Positions 27,969-37,387 of a DNA stretch of 64,000 nucleotides are shown here, in pieces. The position numbers and the translations under genes are program-made. The notes under the pieces are model-generated. The model saw only the letters and a program-made list of their open reading frames with translations. It made no database searches and was not told the origin of the DNA. The stretch spans positions 682,001 through 746,000 of the forward strand of contig NC_014151.1 of the NCBI RefSeq assembly GCF_000092865.1, written 5' to 3'. The number at the start of each line of letters is the position of its first letter. The first letter of the stretch is position 1. The stretch is from Cellulomonas flavigena DSM 20109. GTDB lineage: Bacteria; Actinomycetota; Actinomycetes; Actinomycetales; Cellulomonadaceae.

Positions 27969-28709
27969 ATGACCTACACCCTCGTGCTGCTCCGCCACGG
28001 CGAGAGCGAGTGGAACGCCAAGAACCTGTTCACCGGCTGGGTGGACGTGCCCCTGTCCGAGAAGGGCATCGAGGAGGCCAAGCGCGGCGGGACGCTCCTG
28101 ACCGACGCGGGCGTGCTCCCCGACGTCGTGCACACGTCGCTGCTGCGCCGCGCGATCACGACCGCGAACCTCGCGCTCGACGCCGCGGACCGGCACTGGA
28201 TCCCCGTGAAGCGCTCGTGGCGCCTCAACGAGCGGCACTACGGCGCGCTGCAGGGCAAGAACAAGAAGGAGACGCTCGACGCGTACGGCGAGGAGCAGTT
28301 CATGCTCTGGCGCCGCTCGTACGACGTCCCGCCGCCGGAGATCGAGCTCGGCTCGGAGTACTCCCAGGACGCCGACCCGCGCTACGCGGGCGAGCCGATC
28401 CCGCGCACCGAGGCGCTCGCGCAGGTCCTCGACCGCGCGCTGCCCTACTGGGACGCCGAGATCGTGCCCGACCTCAAGGCCGGCAAGGTCGTCCTCGTCG
28501 CCGCGCACGGCAACTCGATCCGCTCGATCGTCAAGTACCTCGACGACGTGGACGAGCAGACCATCGCGGGCATCAACATCCCCACGGGCATCCCGCTGCT
28601 GTACGAGCTGGACGAGGAGACGCTGAAGCCGACGAACCCCGGCGGCACGTACCTCGACCCGGAGGCCGCCAAGGCCGCGATCGCCGCGGTGGCGAACCAG
28701 GGTCGCTGA
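27969..28709 (+). CDS. gpmA: 2,3-bisphosphoglycerate-dependent phosphoglycerate mutase
   Basis: Interconverts 3- and 2-phosphoglycerate in glycolysis and gluconeogenesis. At 246 residues it is the usual length for the cofactor-dependent type. The phospho-histidine motif LRHGESEWN has H10, ERHYGALQG carries the second conserved element, and [10 protein letters not shown] carries the second catalytic His. The start is ATG at 27969. The upstream CAGGAT, six bases before it, fits the leaderless pattern only weakly. A strong convergent terminator follows. Confidence 0.96.
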   Translation: MTYTLVLLRHGESEWNAKNLFTGWVDVPLSEKGIEEAKRGGTLLTDAGVLPDVVHTSLLRRAITTANLALDAADRHWIPVKRSWRLNERHYGALQGKNKKETLDAYGEEQFMLWRRSYDVPPPEIELGSEYSQDADPRYAGEPIPRTEALAQVLDRALPYWDAEIVPDLKAGKVVLVAAHGNSIRSIVKYLDDVDEQTIAGINIPTGIPLLYELDEETLKPTNPGGTYLDPEAAKAAIAAVANQGR

Positions 28710-28741
28710 CCCGGCCACCGGGTCGCACCGGCGCACGACGA

Positions 28742-28781
28742 CGAGAGGCGCCCGCCCCCTCCCCGGGGCGGGCGCCTCTCG
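28742..28781. terminator. Bidirectional terminator between gpmA and phoU
   Basis: A 17-bp perfect stem: 28742-28758 (CGAGAGGCGCCCGCCCC) pairs with 28765-28781 around a 6-base loop. It lies between convergent gpmA and phoU. Confidence 0.9.
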
Positions 28782-28821
28782 CGTGCGGGACCCCTCGGGT
28801 CCCGCCGTCGGTGGTCGCCGG

Positions 28822-29496
28822 TCAGGCGCTGCGCGCGGGCACCGGCCCGAGCGCGTCGTGGACGTCGCCCGTGACCAGGTAGACCATGCGGCGCGCCACG
28901 GACACGCCGTGGTCGCCGAACCGCTCGTAGTACCGCCCCAGCAGCGTGACGTCGACGGTCTCCTGCACCGACCGGTCCCACGGTCCGGCGAGCATCGCGC
29001 CGAACGTGCTCGCGTGCAGCTCGTCGAGCAGGTCGTCGTCCTGCTGGATCGACTCGGCGAGGGCCATGTCGCGCGTCCCCAGCAGCGTCGTCACGCGACG
29101 TGCGACGCGCACGGCGGCGTCCTGCATCTGCGTGAACGTCGCCTCCAGGCCCGTGGGCACGGCGACGACGGGGTAACGGGCCCGCGTCACCTGGGCGACG
29201 TGCCGTGCGAGGTCGCCCATGCGCTCGAGAGATGCGCTCATCCGCAGCGCGGACACGACGACCCGCAGGTCCGTCGCGACGGGCTGCTGCTGCGCGAGCA
29301 GACGCACGCACCGGTCGTCCAGGTCGCGCTCGAGCGCGTCGATCGCGAGGTCGTCGGCGATGACGGACTCGGCGAGCTGGAGGTCCGCGGTGAGGAGCGC
29401 GATCCCGGCGCTGCTGATGGCTTGCTCGACCCGGCCGCTCATCGCCACCAGGTCCTGGCCGAGCTGGGCCAGCTCGGCCTCGAAGATGTCCCGCAT
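28822..29496 (-). CDS. phoU: Phosphate transport system regulator PhoU
   Basis: PhoU links the Pst transporter to the SenX3/PhoR-type kinase and restrains the phosphate-starvation response. The 224-residue protein is all-helical with two three-helix PhoU repeats (~5-105 and ~115-210); the metal-site segments RMGDLARHV and RFGDHGVSVARR are visible. The start is the ATG at 29496 behind GAGGGAG, giving MRDIFEAELAQL; an in-frame start ten codons earlier adds a non-conserved segment. It is divergent from senX3 across a region with PHO-box-like repeats. Confidence 0.94.
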   Translation of the reverse strand: MRDIFEAELAQLGQDLVAMSGRVEQAISSAGIALLTADLQLAESVIADDLAIDALERDLDDRCVRLLAQQQPVATDLRVVVSALRMSASLERMGDLARHVAQVTRARYPVVAVPTGLEATFTQMQDAAVRVARRVTTLLGTRDMALAESIQQDDDLLDELHASTFGAMLAGPWDRSVQETVDVTLLGRYYERFGDHGVSVARRMVYLVTGDVHDALGPVPARSA

Positions 29497-29541
29497 GTGC
29501 TCCCTCTCATCCGCGTTGCGGTCCACACGGTCGCACGCGAC

Positions 29542-29570
29542 GGTGAACGAGCGGCTCCCGGCAGGTGAAC
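29542..29570 (-). promoter_or_regulatory. PHO-box-like repeats upstream of phoU
   Basis: On the minus strand, GTTCACC occurs at 29564-29570 and 29542-29548, 22 bases apart, which is two 11-base helical turns. This matches the unit and phasing of the actinobacterial PHO box. The site is 46-74 bases before the phoU start and 74-102 before senX3, so it could serve either gene. Confidence 0.6.
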
Positions 29571-29643
29571 ACGTGGCGGCGGTTCGGCGTCCGGGGCCTC
29601 AGACGTCCCGGGGCCGGCCCGCGCCCGGCCTACTGTGGACGTC

Positions 29644-30906
29644 GTGGACTGGATGCTGGACGCCGCGCCGCTGGTGGCCGGCATGATCGGGATGCTCGTG
29701 GGCGCCGTCGCCGTGGCAGCGTTCCGGTGGAGCGAGCGCGAGCAGCGCACGGTGCCGCCGCAACCGGAGCCCGAGCTCGACGACGGGCTCGTGCGGACGC
29801 TCGCCGTGCTGCGCTCGGCCGCGGTCGTGCTCGACGCCGACGACGTCGTGGTGCGAGCGAGTCCCCCTGCGCACGCGCTCGGCCTGGTCCGCGACGGCCG
29901 CGTGGTGCACGCGTCGATGCGGGACCTGGTCGCCGCCGTGCGGCGCGACGGCGTGATCCGGGACGAGGAGCTCGACGTGCCGCGGGGACCCGTGGGCCCG
30001 GCGCGCCTGCTGCTGCAGGTCCGCGTCGCGCAGGTCACGCCGAACCACCTGCTGCTGCTCGCGGAGGACCTCACGCAGGCGCGCCGGCTCGAGGCGATCC
30101 GCCGCGACTTCGTCGTGAACGTGTCGCACGAGCTGAAGACGCCCGTCGGGGCGCTGTCGCTGCTCGCCGAGACGGTGCAGGACGCGGCGGACGACCCGGA
30201 GGCCGTGCGCCGGTTCAGCGGACGCATGCGCGCCGAGGCGTCGCGCCTGTCGGCCCTGGTGCACGAGATCATCGAGCTGTCCCGGCTGCAGGTCGCCGGC
30301 GCCCTCGAGGACGTGGCGCCGGTGGCCGTCGACGAGGTGGTCGCCGAGGCCGTGGACCGTGCCCGCACCGCGGCCGACGCGAAGGCGGTCCGCATCGCCG
30401 CGGCCGGTGACCGCGGTCTCGTCGTCTTCGGCGACCGGAACCTGCTGGTCACCGCCGTGCGCAACCTGCTCGACAACGCCGTGGCGTACTCACCGCGCGG
30501 CACGCGCGTGAACCTCGGGGTGCGTCGACGCGACGACCTGGTCGAGATCGCGGTGGTCGACGAGGGGGTCGGCATCGCGGAGGCCGACCAGGAGCGGGTG
30601 TTCGAGCGGTTCTACCGCGTGGACCCGGCGCGTTCCCGGGACACGGGCGGCACGGGTCTCGGGCTCTCGATCGTCAAGCACGTCGCGGCGGACCACGGCG
30701 GTGACGTCTCCGTGTGGTCGCAGCCCGGGCGCGGGTCGACGTTCACGCTGCGCCTGCCCGTCGCCGAGCCCCGTGCGACCGACGCGTCGCCCGCGCCCGG
30801 CTCGCACGCCCCGGACGCCGCGGCGACCCACACCTCACCGACCGACACGGCTGCGCCCTCCGCGTCGCTGCCCGCCGCGCCGAACCCCTCCAGGAGCACC
30901 ACGTGA
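29644..30906 (+). CDS. senX3: Sensor histidine kinase SenX3 (phosphate sensing)
   Basis: A PhoR-type sensor kinase that controls RegX3 in response to phosphate, through Pst and PhoU. About 420 residues: one N-terminal membrane helix (~8-28), a short PAS-like region (~50-145), the HisKA box with phospho-acceptor His in NVSHELKTPVG, and the ATPase domain with NLLDNAVAYSP, DEGVGI and GTGLGLSIVKH. The last ~45 residues are a Pro/Ala/Thr-rich tail. I take the GTG at 29644, seven bases after TACTGT (29631-29636); a GTG at 29635 is the alternative but overlaps this hexamer. It overlaps regX3 by four bases. Confidence 0.93.
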   Translation: MDWMLDAAPLVAGMIGMLVGAVAVAAFRWSEREQRTVPPQPEPELDDGLVRTLAVLRSAAVVLDADDVVVRASPPAHALGLVRDGRVVHASMRDLVAAVRRDGVIRDEELDVPRGPVGPARLLLQVRVAQVTPNHLLLLAEDLTQARRLEAIRRDFVVNVSHELKTPVGALSLLAETVQDAADDPEAVRRFSGRMRAEASRLSALVHEIIELSRLQVAGALEDVAPVAVDEVVAEAVDRARTAADAKAVRIAAAGDRGLVVFGDRNLLVTAVRNLLDNAVAYSPRGTRVNLGVRRRDDLVEIAVVDEGVGIAEADQERVFERFYRVDPARSRDTGGTGLGLSIVKHVAADHGGDVSVWSQPGRGSTFTLRLPVAEPRATDASPAPGSHAPDAAATHTSPTDTAAPSASLPAAPNPSRSTT

Positions 30907-31610
30907 CCCGCATCCTTCTCGTCGAGGACGAGGAGTCCTACCGCGACCCGCTCTCCTACCAGCTGGGCCGCGAGGGCTACGACGTCGTGACCGCGGCGAC
31001 GGGACCCGAGGCGCTCGAGCGCTTCGCGGAGCACGGTGCCGACCTGGTCCTGCTCGACCTCATGCTGCCCGGGCTGCCCGGCACGGAGGTGTGCCGCCGC
31101 CTGCGCCTGGACTCCGACGTGCCCGTCATCATGCTCACCGCCAAGGACGACGAGATCGACAAGGTCGTCGGCCTCGAGCTCGGCGCCGACGACTACGTGA
31201 CCAAGCCGTACTCGTCGCGCGAGCTGCTGGCCCGCATCCGCGCCGTGCTGCGACGTCGCGACACCTCGGCACGGCCGGCCGACGACCCCGAGGACGACGG
31301 CGTGCTCGAGGTGGGCGCCGTCCGCATGGACGTCGACCGCCACACCGTGCACGTCCACGGCGAGCTCGTGCCCTTCCCGCTCAAGGAGTTCGAGCTGCTG
31401 GAGCTGCTGCTGCGCAACCCGGACCGTGTGCTGACCCGCGGCCAGCTCATCGACCGCGTGTGGGGCTCCGACTACGTCGGGGACACCAAGACGCTCGACG
31501 TCCACGTCAAGCGCATCCGCGCCAAGATCGAGCGCGACCCGTCCGCGCCGACCCTCCTGACCACGGTCCGTGGGCTGGGCTACAAGCTGTCGGACGGTGT
31601 GGGGGAGTAG
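30903..31610 (+). CDS. regX3: Response regulator RegX3 (OmpR family)
   Basis: A 235-residue regulator: receiver domain (1-~120) with D9 in the acidic pocket, phospho-acceptor D52 in LLDLMLPG and the conserved Lys of TKPYSSREL, then an OmpR-type winged helix (~140-230) ending in TVRGLGYKL. RegX3/PhoP proteins activate the pst operon and phoU under phosphate limitation by binding direct repeats. Such repeats occur just downstream before pstS and upstream of phoU. The GTG start overlaps the senX3 stop. Confidence 0.95.
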   Translation: MTRILLVEDEESYRDPLSYQLGREGYDVVTAATGPEALERFAEHGADLVLLDLMLPGLPGTEVCRRLRLDSDVPVIMLTAKDDEIDKVVGLELGADDYVTKPYSSRELLARIRAVLRRRDTSARPADDPEDDGVLEVGAVRMDVDRHTVHVHGELVPFPLKEFELLELLLRNPDRVLTRGQLIDRVWGSDYVGDTKTLDVHVKRIRAKIERDPSAPTLLTTVRGLGYKLSDGVGE

Positions 31611-31619
31611 CGCGCGTCT

Positions 31620-31670
31620 GGTCGACGAGCGTTCACCCGGGGTTCACCCAGCCCCGGCGGTGCGGTCACC
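31620..31670 (+). promoter_or_regulatory. PHO-box-like direct repeats before pstS
   Basis: GTTCACC occurs at 31631-31637 and again at 31642-31648, exactly 11 bases apart. In the same phase are weaker units GGTCGAC at 31620-31626 and GGTCACC at 31664-31670. Tandem 11-base units starting G(G/T)TCA are the known binding pattern for PhoP/RegX3-type regulators in actinobacteria. TACCGT at 31680-31685 could be the -10 of the pst operon. Confidence 0.85.
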
Positions 31671-31739
31671 TGCCACCCCTACCGTCAGCGTCGGCCGCGC
31701 ACCGACCGGTGCGCGCTGACGTGATGAGGACGGGACACA

Positions 31740-32858
31740 GTGAAGCTCACCCCCCACAGCCGTATCGGCGCGATCGCCCTCACCGGGGCACTGGCGCTGA
31801 CGCTCGCCGCGTGCAGCTCCGGCTCCTCGGCCGAGCCGGGTGCCACGAGCGGTGGCGACTCCGCCGAGCTGAGCGGCTCGCTCGCCGGTGCCGGCGCCAC
31901 GTCGCAGGAGAAGGCCGTCGCCGGCTGGATCGCCGGGTTCAACGACCTGCAGCCGGGCGTCACGGTCAGCTACGACGCCGTCGGCTCGGGCGGCGGCCGC
32001 GAGCAGTTCCTCGCGGGTGCCGTGCAGTTCGCCGGCTCGGACGCCGCCCTCAAGGAGGACGAGCTCGAGCAGGCGGTCGAGCGCTGCGAGGGCGGCGAGG
32101 CCATCGAGCTGCCGCTCTACATCAGCCCGATCGCCGTCGTCTACAACCTCCCCGACCTCGACGCCGAGCACCTCAACCTCTCGGCCGCGACGATCGCGAA
32201 GATCTTCAACCGCGACATCACGACGTGGGACGACGCGGCCATCGCCGCGGAGAACCCCGACGTCACGCTGCCGTCGCTCGACATCATCCCGGTGAACCGT
32301 TCCGACGAGTCCGGCACCACGGAGAACTTCACCGAGTACCTCGAGGCGGCGTCGGAGGGCGCCTGGCCGCACGAGGCGTCCGGCGACTGGCCGCTGTCCG
32401 GTGGGCAGTCGGGCAACGGCACGCAGGGTGTCCTGGACACGGTGACCGGTGCCGAGGGTGCGATCACCTACGTCGACGCCTCGCGCGCCGGCGACCTGGG
32501 CACGGTCGCGCTGAAGGTCGGCGACGAGTACGTGCCGTTCTCCGCCGAGGCCGCGGCCGCCGTCGTCGACGCGTCGCCGCGCGCCGAGGGCGCGACCGAC
32601 AAGCGCCTGGTCGTCGAGCTGGACCGCACCACCACGGCGGCGGGCGCCTACCCGCTGGTCCTCATCTCCTACTCGCTGGCGTGCTCGACGTACGCCGACG
32701 AGGCGGACGCGGCCAACGTCAAGGCGTACCTGTCCTACGTGGCCAGCGAGGCGGGGCAGGAGCGTGCGGCCGACCCGAGCGTCGCCGGCGCCGCCCCGAT
32801 CTCCGACGACCTGCGCGCCGAGGTCCAGGCGGCGATCGACTCGATCACCGCAGGCTGA
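31740..32858 (+). CDS. pstS: Phosphate-binding lipoprotein PstS
   Basis: The high-affinity phosphate receptor of the Pst ABC transporter, anchored to the outer face of the membrane. The 372-residue protein has a lipoprotein signal with lipobox LAACS (Cys ~24), a Ser/Gly linker, and a periplasmic-binding fold. Phosphate-binding segments visible include GAGATSQEKA, YDAVGSGGGREQF, SDAAL and RSDESGTTENF. The start is GTG at 31740. A strong hairpin follows before pstC, fitting the usual excess of receptor over channel. Upstream PHO-box-like repeats imply induction by phosphate limitation. Confidence 0.95.
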   Translation: MKLTPHSRIGAIALTGALALTLAACSSGSSAEPGATSGGDSAELSGSLAGAGATSQEKAVAGWIAGFNDLQPGVTVSYDAVGSGGGREQFLAGAVQFAGSDAALKEDELEQAVERCEGGEAIELPLYISPIAVVYNLPDLDAEHLNLSAATIAKIFNRDITTWDDAAIAAENPDVTLPSLDIIPVNRSDESGTTENFTEYLEAASEGAWPHEASGDWPLSGGQSGNGTQGVLDTVTGAEGAITYVDASRAGDLGTVALKVGDEYVPFSAEAAAAVVDASPRAEGATDKRLVVELDRTTTAAGAYPLVLISYSLACSTYADEADAANVKAYLSYVASEAGQERAADPSVAGAAPISDDLRAEVQAAIDSITAG

Positions 32859-32880
32859 CCGACCGCATGATCGCGCCACC

Positions 32881-32924
32881 GGGCCGTCCCGGGGCCGGGC
32901 AGCACGCCCGCCCCGGGACGGCCC
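32881..32924 (+). terminator. Intercistronic hairpin between pstS and pstC
   Basis: GGGCCGTCCCGGGG (32881-32894) pairs perfectly with 32911-32924 around a 16-base loop. It lies 22 bases past the pstS stop and 41 before pstC. It is probably a partial terminator or mRNA-stabilising structure. Confidence 0.75.
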
Positions 32925-32965
32925 GCGCGGCGCCCCCCGCACCCTCCCCACCCAACGGAGCAGCC

Positions 32966-33976
32966 GTGGCCCTCACCACCAGCCCCCCGCAGCACGACGG
33001 GACCGACGCAGCGCCCTCGTCCCCACCGGACGCGGGTGCCGCCGTGCGTGCCGCCTCGACCGGTCGCGTCGCCAGCAAGGTCTTCGCGGGACTGTCGACC
33101 GGTGCGGGCGTCCTCATCCTCCTCACGCTCGCGGCGGTCGCCGTGTTCCTGCTCGTCGAGGCGTGGCCCGCGCTGACCGCGTCGCGCGAGGAGCTCGAGG
33201 ACATCTCCTGGTTCGACGGCGGCTCGGTCGCCGAGTACGTGGGGCCGCTCATCTTCGGCACGCTGCTCGCCGCGGTGCTGGCGCTGCTGCTCGCGGTCCC
33301 GGTCTCGATCGGCATCGCGCTGTTCATCTCGCACTACGCGCCACGTCGCCTCGCGCAGGGTCTCGGCTACCTGATCGACCTGCTGGCGGCGATCCCCTCG
33401 GTGGTCTACGGCCTGTGGGGAGCCCTGTGGCTGATCGGCAACCTCGACCCGCTGTTCACCTGGCTCTCGTCGAGCCTCGGCTTCGTCCCGCTCGTCGCCG
33501 ACTACCAGGCGCCGGCCAAGAACATCATGTCGGCGTCCGTGGTGCTGGCCGTGATGATCCTGCCGATCATCACGGCCGTCTCGCGCGAGGTGTTCCTGCA
33601 GACGCCCCGCCTGCACGAGGAGGCCTCCCTCGCCCTGGGGGCGACGCGCTGGGAGATGGTCCGCCAGGCCGTGCTGCCGTTCGGGCGCTCGGGCGTCATC
33701 AGCGCCGCGATGCTCGGCCTCGGCCGCGCGCTGGGCGAGACCATGGCAGTCCTCATGGTCATCTCGCCCGGGTTCCTCTACTCGTTCTTCCTGCTCAAGC
33801 CCGGTCAGCACCAGACCATCGCCGCGAACATCGCCTCGAAGTTCCCGGAGGCCAGCGGCCTGAGCGTGAGCGTCCTCATCGCGACCGGTCTGGCGCTGTT
33901 CGTCATCACCTTCGCGGTCAACTTCGCCGCGCGCTGGATCATCGCGCGGCGCGCCGAGTTCTCGGGAGCCAACTGA
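32966..33976 (+). CDS. pstC: Phosphate ABC transporter permease PstC
   Basis: One of the two membrane subunits of the Pst phosphate importer. The 336-residue protein has ~35 variable N-terminal residues, a first membrane helix (~45-70), and a MetI-like permease core with about five more helices. The EAA loop for contact with PstB is in EEASLALGATRWEMVRQAVLP, followed by GRALGETMAV. The GTG at 32966 behind CGGAG is chosen; earlier in-frame codons run through the intercistronic hairpin. The stop overlaps pstA by one base. Confidence 0.93.
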   Translation: MALTTSPPQHDGTDAAPSSPPDAGAAVRAASTGRVASKVFAGLSTGAGVLILLTLAAVAVFLLVEAWPALTASREELEDISWFDGGSVAEYVGPLIFGTLLAAVLALLLAVPVSIGIALFISHYAPRRLAQGLGYLIDLLAAIPSVVYGLWGALWLIGNLDPLFTWLSSSLGFVPLVADYQAPAKNIMSASVVLAVMILPIITAVSREVFLQTPRLHEEASLALGATRWEMVRQAVLPFGRSGVISAAMLGLGRALGETMAVLMVISPGFLYSFFLLKPGQHQTIAANIASKFPEASGLSVSVLIATGLALFVITFAVNFAARWIIARRAEFSGAN

Positions 33977-35040
33977 TGACCGTCGACGCGCCCGGCGCCA
34001 CGTCGCCCCTGCTCCTGGGCGACGAGTACCGACGTCTGCCCCGGTGGAGCACGTGGGCGTTCCTCGCGGGCTCGCTGCTGCTGGCGTTCCTCGTGCTCCT
34101 CGTGGCGGGGACGCCCGGGATCACCGGGGTGGTCGTGCTCGGCGCCGCGCTGTTCGTGCTCTCCTCGAGCATCACCTCACGCGTCGTCGAGGGTCCGCGG
34201 CGTGCTGCGGACCGGCTCGCGACCACCTTGGTCACCGGGGCGTTCCTCCTCGCGCTGGTCCCGCTGGTCTCGCTCCTGCTGCTCGTCGTCACGCGCGGTG
34301 CGCAGGCCTTCAGCTGGACGTTCCTCACCACCGACATGCTCGGGATCTTCGGCGACATGACCGAGGGCGGCATCCGGCACGCGGTCGTCGGCACGCTGCT
34401 CATCACGCTCGCGGCCGCGGTGATCTCGGTGCCGATCGGCCTGCTCACGGCGATCTACCTGGTCGAGTACGGCCGCGGCCCGCTGGCGCGCGGCATCACG
34501 TTCCTCGTCGACGTCATGACGGGCATCCCGTCCATCGTGGCCGGGCTCTTCGCCTTCGCGCTGTTCACGCTGCTGCTCGGGCCGGCGTTCCGCGCCGGGA
34601 TCATGGGTGCGGTCGCGCTCGCGCTCCTCATGACGCCGGTCGTCATCCGGTCCGTCGAGGAGATGCTGCGGCTCGTGCCCAACGAGCTGCGTGAGGCCTC
34701 CTACGCGCTGGGCGTGCCGAAGTGGCTGACGATCGTCAAGGTCGTGCTGCGCACCGCGGTCGCCGGCATCGTCACGGGCATCATGCTCGCGGTCGCCCGC
34801 GTGATCGGCGAGACCGCGCCGCTGCTGCTGACCGTCGGCATCGTCACGGGCGTCAACTGGGACCTGTTCGACGGCCGCATGGCGACCCTGCCGGTGTTCG
34901 CCTACCGCCAGTACGAGTCCGGCGGTGCCGGCATCGACCGGGCCTGGGCCGCCGCGCTCACGCTCATCCTCATCGTCATGATCCTCAACCTCGTGGCCCG
35001 GCTGGTCAGCCGCTGGTTCGCCCCGAAGGGCGCCCGCTGA
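33976..35040 (+). CDS. pstA: Phosphate ABC transporter permease PstA
   Basis: The second membrane subunit of the Pst transporter. The 354-residue protein begins with two extra hydrophobic helices (~28-65) before the six-helix permease core. The EAA loop is in [20 protein letters not shown], followed by [12 protein letters not shown]. The ATG overlaps the pstC stop by one base (TGATG). PstB follows after 37 bases. Confidence 0.94.
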   Translation: MTVDAPGATSPLLLGDEYRRLPRWSTWAFLAGSLLLAFLVLLVAGTPGITGVVVLGAALFVLSSSITSRVVEGPRRAADRLATTLVTGAFLLALVPLVSLLLLVVTRGAQAFSWTFLTTDMLGIFGDMTEGGIRHAVVGTLLITLAAAVISVPIGLLTAIYLVEYGRGPLARGITFLVDVMTGIPSIVAGLFAFALFTLLLGPAFRAGIMGAVALALLMTPVVIRSVEEMLRLVPNELREASYALGVPKWLTIVKVVLRTAVAGIVTGIMLAVARVIGETAPLLLTVGIVTGVNWDLFDGRMATLPVFAYRQYESGGAGIDRAWAAALTLILIVMILNLVARLVSRWFAPKGAR

Positions 35041-35077
35041 CGCGGGCCCGACCCCGACCGAAGGAAGGACCCTCCCC

Positions 35078-35857
35078 ATGTCCAAGCGGATCGACGTCTC
35101 GGACCTCGACGTCTTCTACGGCGACTTCCTCGCCGTCGAGGGCGTGAACATGACCATCGAGGCCCGCAAGGCCACCGCACTGATCGGCCCGTCGGGCTGC
35201 GGCAAGTCCACGTTCCTGCGGACGCTCAACCGCATGCACGAGGTGATCCCCGGCGCCCGTGTCCAGGGCAAGGCGCTCATGGACGGTCAGGACCTGTACG
35301 GCACCGACGTCGACCCGGTGGCCGTGCGGCGCCAGGTCGGCATGGTGTTCCAGCGTCCCAACCCGTTCCCGACGATGTCGATCGCGGACAACGTCCTGGC
35401 GGGTGTGCGTCTCAACAACCGCCGCATGTCGAAGGGCGACCAGCAGGACCTCGTCGAGCAGTCGCTGCGCGGTGCCAACCTGTGGAACGAGGTCAAGGAC
35501 CGCCTCGCGCGGCCCGGGTCCAGCCTGTCGGGTGGCCAGCAGCAGCGGCTGTGCATCGCGCGCGCCATCGCCGTGCGGCCGCAGGTGCTGCTCATGGACG
35601 AGCCCTGCTCGGCGCTCGACCCGATCTCGACGCTCGCGATCGAGGACCTCATCGCCGAGCTCAAGGCGCACTACACGATCGTCATCGTGACGCACAACAT
35701 GCAGCAGGCGGCGCGCGTCTCGGACCGCACCGCGTTCTTCAACATCGCGGGCACCGGCAAGCCCGGCCGCCTCATCGAGATGGACGACACCTCGACGATG
35801 TTCTCCTCGCCGCGCGAGCAGGCGACCGAGGACTACATCTCGGGCCGGTTCGGCTGA
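35078..35857 (+). CDS. pstB: Phosphate ABC transporter ATP-binding protein PstB
   Basis: The ATPase that powers phosphate import through PstCA. The 259-residue protein has Walker [10 protein letters not shown] at residues 37-45, the Q loop in [10 protein letters not shown], the signature LSGGQQQR, Walker B VLLMDEP with the D-loop SALDP, and the switch His in VTHNM. The length is normal for the family. The start ATG is behind GAAGGA. The gene ends the pst operon; a hairpin follows. Confidence 0.97.
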   Translation: MSKRIDVSDLDVFYGDFLAVEGVNMTIEARKATALIGPSGCGKSTFLRTLNRMHEVIPGARVQGKALMDGQDLYGTDVDPVAVRRQVGMVFQRPNPFPTMSIADNVLAGVRLNNRRMSKGDQQDLVEQSLRGANLWNEVKDRLARPGSSLSGGQQQRLCIARAIAVRPQVLLMDEPCSALDPISTLAIEDLIAELKAHYTIVIVTHNMQQAARVSDRTAFFNIAGTGKPGRLIEMDDTSTMFSSPREQATEDYISGRFG

Positions 35858-35879
35858 CCGGTGCCGGGCCGGCGCGCAG

Positions 35880-35912
35880 GCGTCGGCCCGGTGGGGCTGC
35901 CCGGGCCGACGC
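35880..35912. terminator. Bidirectional terminator after pstB
   Basis: GCGTCGGCCCGG (35880-35891) pairs perfectly with 35901-35912 around a 9-base loop, between convergent pstB and the lipoprotein gene. Confidence 0.8.
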
Positions 35913-35927
35913 GGCCGAGGGGCGGGC

Positions 35928-36494
35928 TCAGTCCTCGGCGCTCTCGTCGGTCTCGTCGGTGTCCGGCGTCGACGCGTCCTGCGTCGGGGCGGGCGTGACG
36001 CCCTCCAGCACGGCGGCGTACTCCGGCAGGGTGCCGTCCACCACGGGGACGCGGATCTCGGTCGTCCCGCTGCTGCCCGACGCGATCGTCACGGTCGTCA
36101 GCCCCCCGGGAGCGGTGTCGACGGCCGCGACGGGCACCTCGACGGTCGCGTAGCCTGCGGGGACGTCGGTGACGCCGACGAGGACGCTCGACCCGGCCGC
36201 GACCTCGACGTCGACGGGCTCGCCGCCGCCGACCGTCAGCGTGACGTCCTCGTCGTCGCCGGACCGGTTCGACAGCGCACCCGTGAGGACGCCGGCGGCG
36301 CCCTCCGCCTCCGCGACGACGAGGAGGTTGAGCGCGCGCACGGAACCCACCTGCGCGGCGGTGCCGTCGGACGCGGCGTAGCTGTCCAGCGTCGTGATCG
36401 GGTTGGTCGCCGAGCAGCCGGTCAGCGCGAGCGCGGCAGCGGCGGCGAGGCCGGCGACGGCGGCCCGGGTGGTGCGGGGGCGGAGGCGGGTCAC
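35928..36494 (-). CDS. Putative lipoprotein of unknown function
   Basis: A 188-residue exported protein. The N-terminus has Arg residues, a hydrophobic stretch ([14 protein letters not shown]) and a lipobox LTGC, so it is probably anchored at the outer face of the membrane. The mature part is mostly beta strand and could be an Ig-like domain (~35-160), with an acidic Thr/Asp/Glu tail. I recognise no named family; similar lipoproteins sit beside carD in related genomes, as far as I recall. The GTG at 36494 behind CAGGAG is the best start; an open frame upstream is Arg/Pro-rich and not signal-like. Confidence 0.75.
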   Translation of the reverse strand: MTRLRPRTTRAAVAGLAAAAALALTGCSATNPITTLDSYAASDGTAAQVGSVRALNLLVVAEAEGAAGVLTGALSNRSGDDEDVTLTVGGGEPVDVEVAAGSSVLVGVTDVPAGYATVEVPVAAVDTAPGGLTTVTIASGSSGTTEIRVPVVDGTLPEYAAVLEGVTPAPTQDASTPDTDETDESAED

Positions 36495-36813
36495 GAGGGC
36501 TCCTGCTCGGTCTCGCGCGCGGTGGCGACGGGTCTGCGTGGGCGGGGCTGCCTGCACCTGCCGGCGGCGCGGCCAGGGTGCGCAGGAGCCGCAGGTCAGC
36601 CTACCGCCGCGCGGGCCGGCGGCGGCCTCGGGTCCGGTCGACGCGGGCTCGTACGCCGCGCCGTGCGCGACGGCGGTGCGGCCCCGTGACCTGCGGGCCG
36701 GGGGCCGACGGACCTGCGACCGGGGCGTGACCAGCGCGGACGCTGCCGGGACGCCGGAATCCGCAGGAGGCGGGCGTGATACCATACACGTCTGCGAAAG
36801 GGGACACCGACAG
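36495..36813. promoter_or_regulatory. Divergent lipoprotein-carD intergenic region
   Basis: This 319-base gap has no convincing gene. On the minus strand a TAGGCT hexamer (36599-36604) could drive the lipoprotein gene with a leader of about 100 bases. On the plus strand TACCAT (36780-36785) is a plausible -10 for carD, about 28 bases before its ATG; the ribosome-binding site GAAAGGGG follows. No clear -35 or palindromic operator is visible. Confidence 0.5.
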
Positions 36814-37296
36814 ATGACTTTCACTGTTGGGGAGACCGTCGTCTACCCGCACCACGGTGCAGCCAAGATCGAAGAGATCAAGAGCCGGACCATCCGTGGC
36901 GAGGAGAAGATCTACCTCAAGCTCAAGGTCGCCCACGGCGACCTGACCATCGAGGTGCCGGCGGAGAACGTCGATCTCGTGGGTGTCCGCGACGTCGTCG
37001 GCCAGGAGGGGCTCGACCGGGTGTTCGAGGTGCTGCGCGCCCCGTACACCGAGGAGCCGACCAACTGGTCGCGGCGCTACAAGGCCAACCTCGAGAAGCT
37101 GCAGTCCGGCGACGTCATCAAGGTGGCGGAGGTCGTGCGCGACCTCTCGCGCCGTGACGCCGACCGTGGGCTGTCCGCCGGCGAGAAGCGCATGCTCGCC
37201 AAGGCCCGGCAGATCCTCGTCTCGGAGCTCGCGCTCGCCGAGAAGACCGAGGAGGAGAAGGCCGAGGCCATCCTCGACGAGGTCCTCGCCTCCTGA
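36814..37296 (+). CDS. carD: CarD-family RNA polymerase-binding transcription regulator
   Basis: CarD binds the beta subunit of RNA polymerase and stabilises open promoter complexes; it is essential in mycobacteria. The 160-residue protein has the N-terminal Tudor-like RNA polymerase-interaction domain ([20 protein letters not shown], residues 1-~55) and the C-terminal helical DNA-binding domain with the conserved Trp in [15 protein letters not shown]. The ATG at 36814 gives the conserved MTFTVGE start. ispD-ispF follow, an order common in actinobacteria. Confidence 0.97.
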   Translation: MTFTVGETVVYPHHGAAKIEEIKSRTIRGEEKIYLKLKVAHGDLTIEVPAENVDLVGVRDVVGQEGLDRVFEVLRAPYTEEPTNWSRRYKANLEKLQSGDVIKVAEVVRDLSRRDADRGLSAGEKRMLAKARQILVSELALAEKTEEEKAEAILDEVLAS

Positions 37297-37387
37297 TCCG
37301 CACGCACGACGGTCCGGGTGCACGCCGCCCGGGCCGTCTGCTGTGTCGGGGGCGTCTCGCGGTCCCGACACGAGGCACGATGCGCAC

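Noticed and set aside
25011..28736. A single 1241-codon minus-strand gene from the membrane protein back across mshA and gpmA
   Set aside because: Only the last 266 codons are protein-like. The rest is antisense to well-supported genes, and the true start overlaps the sigma-factor stop.
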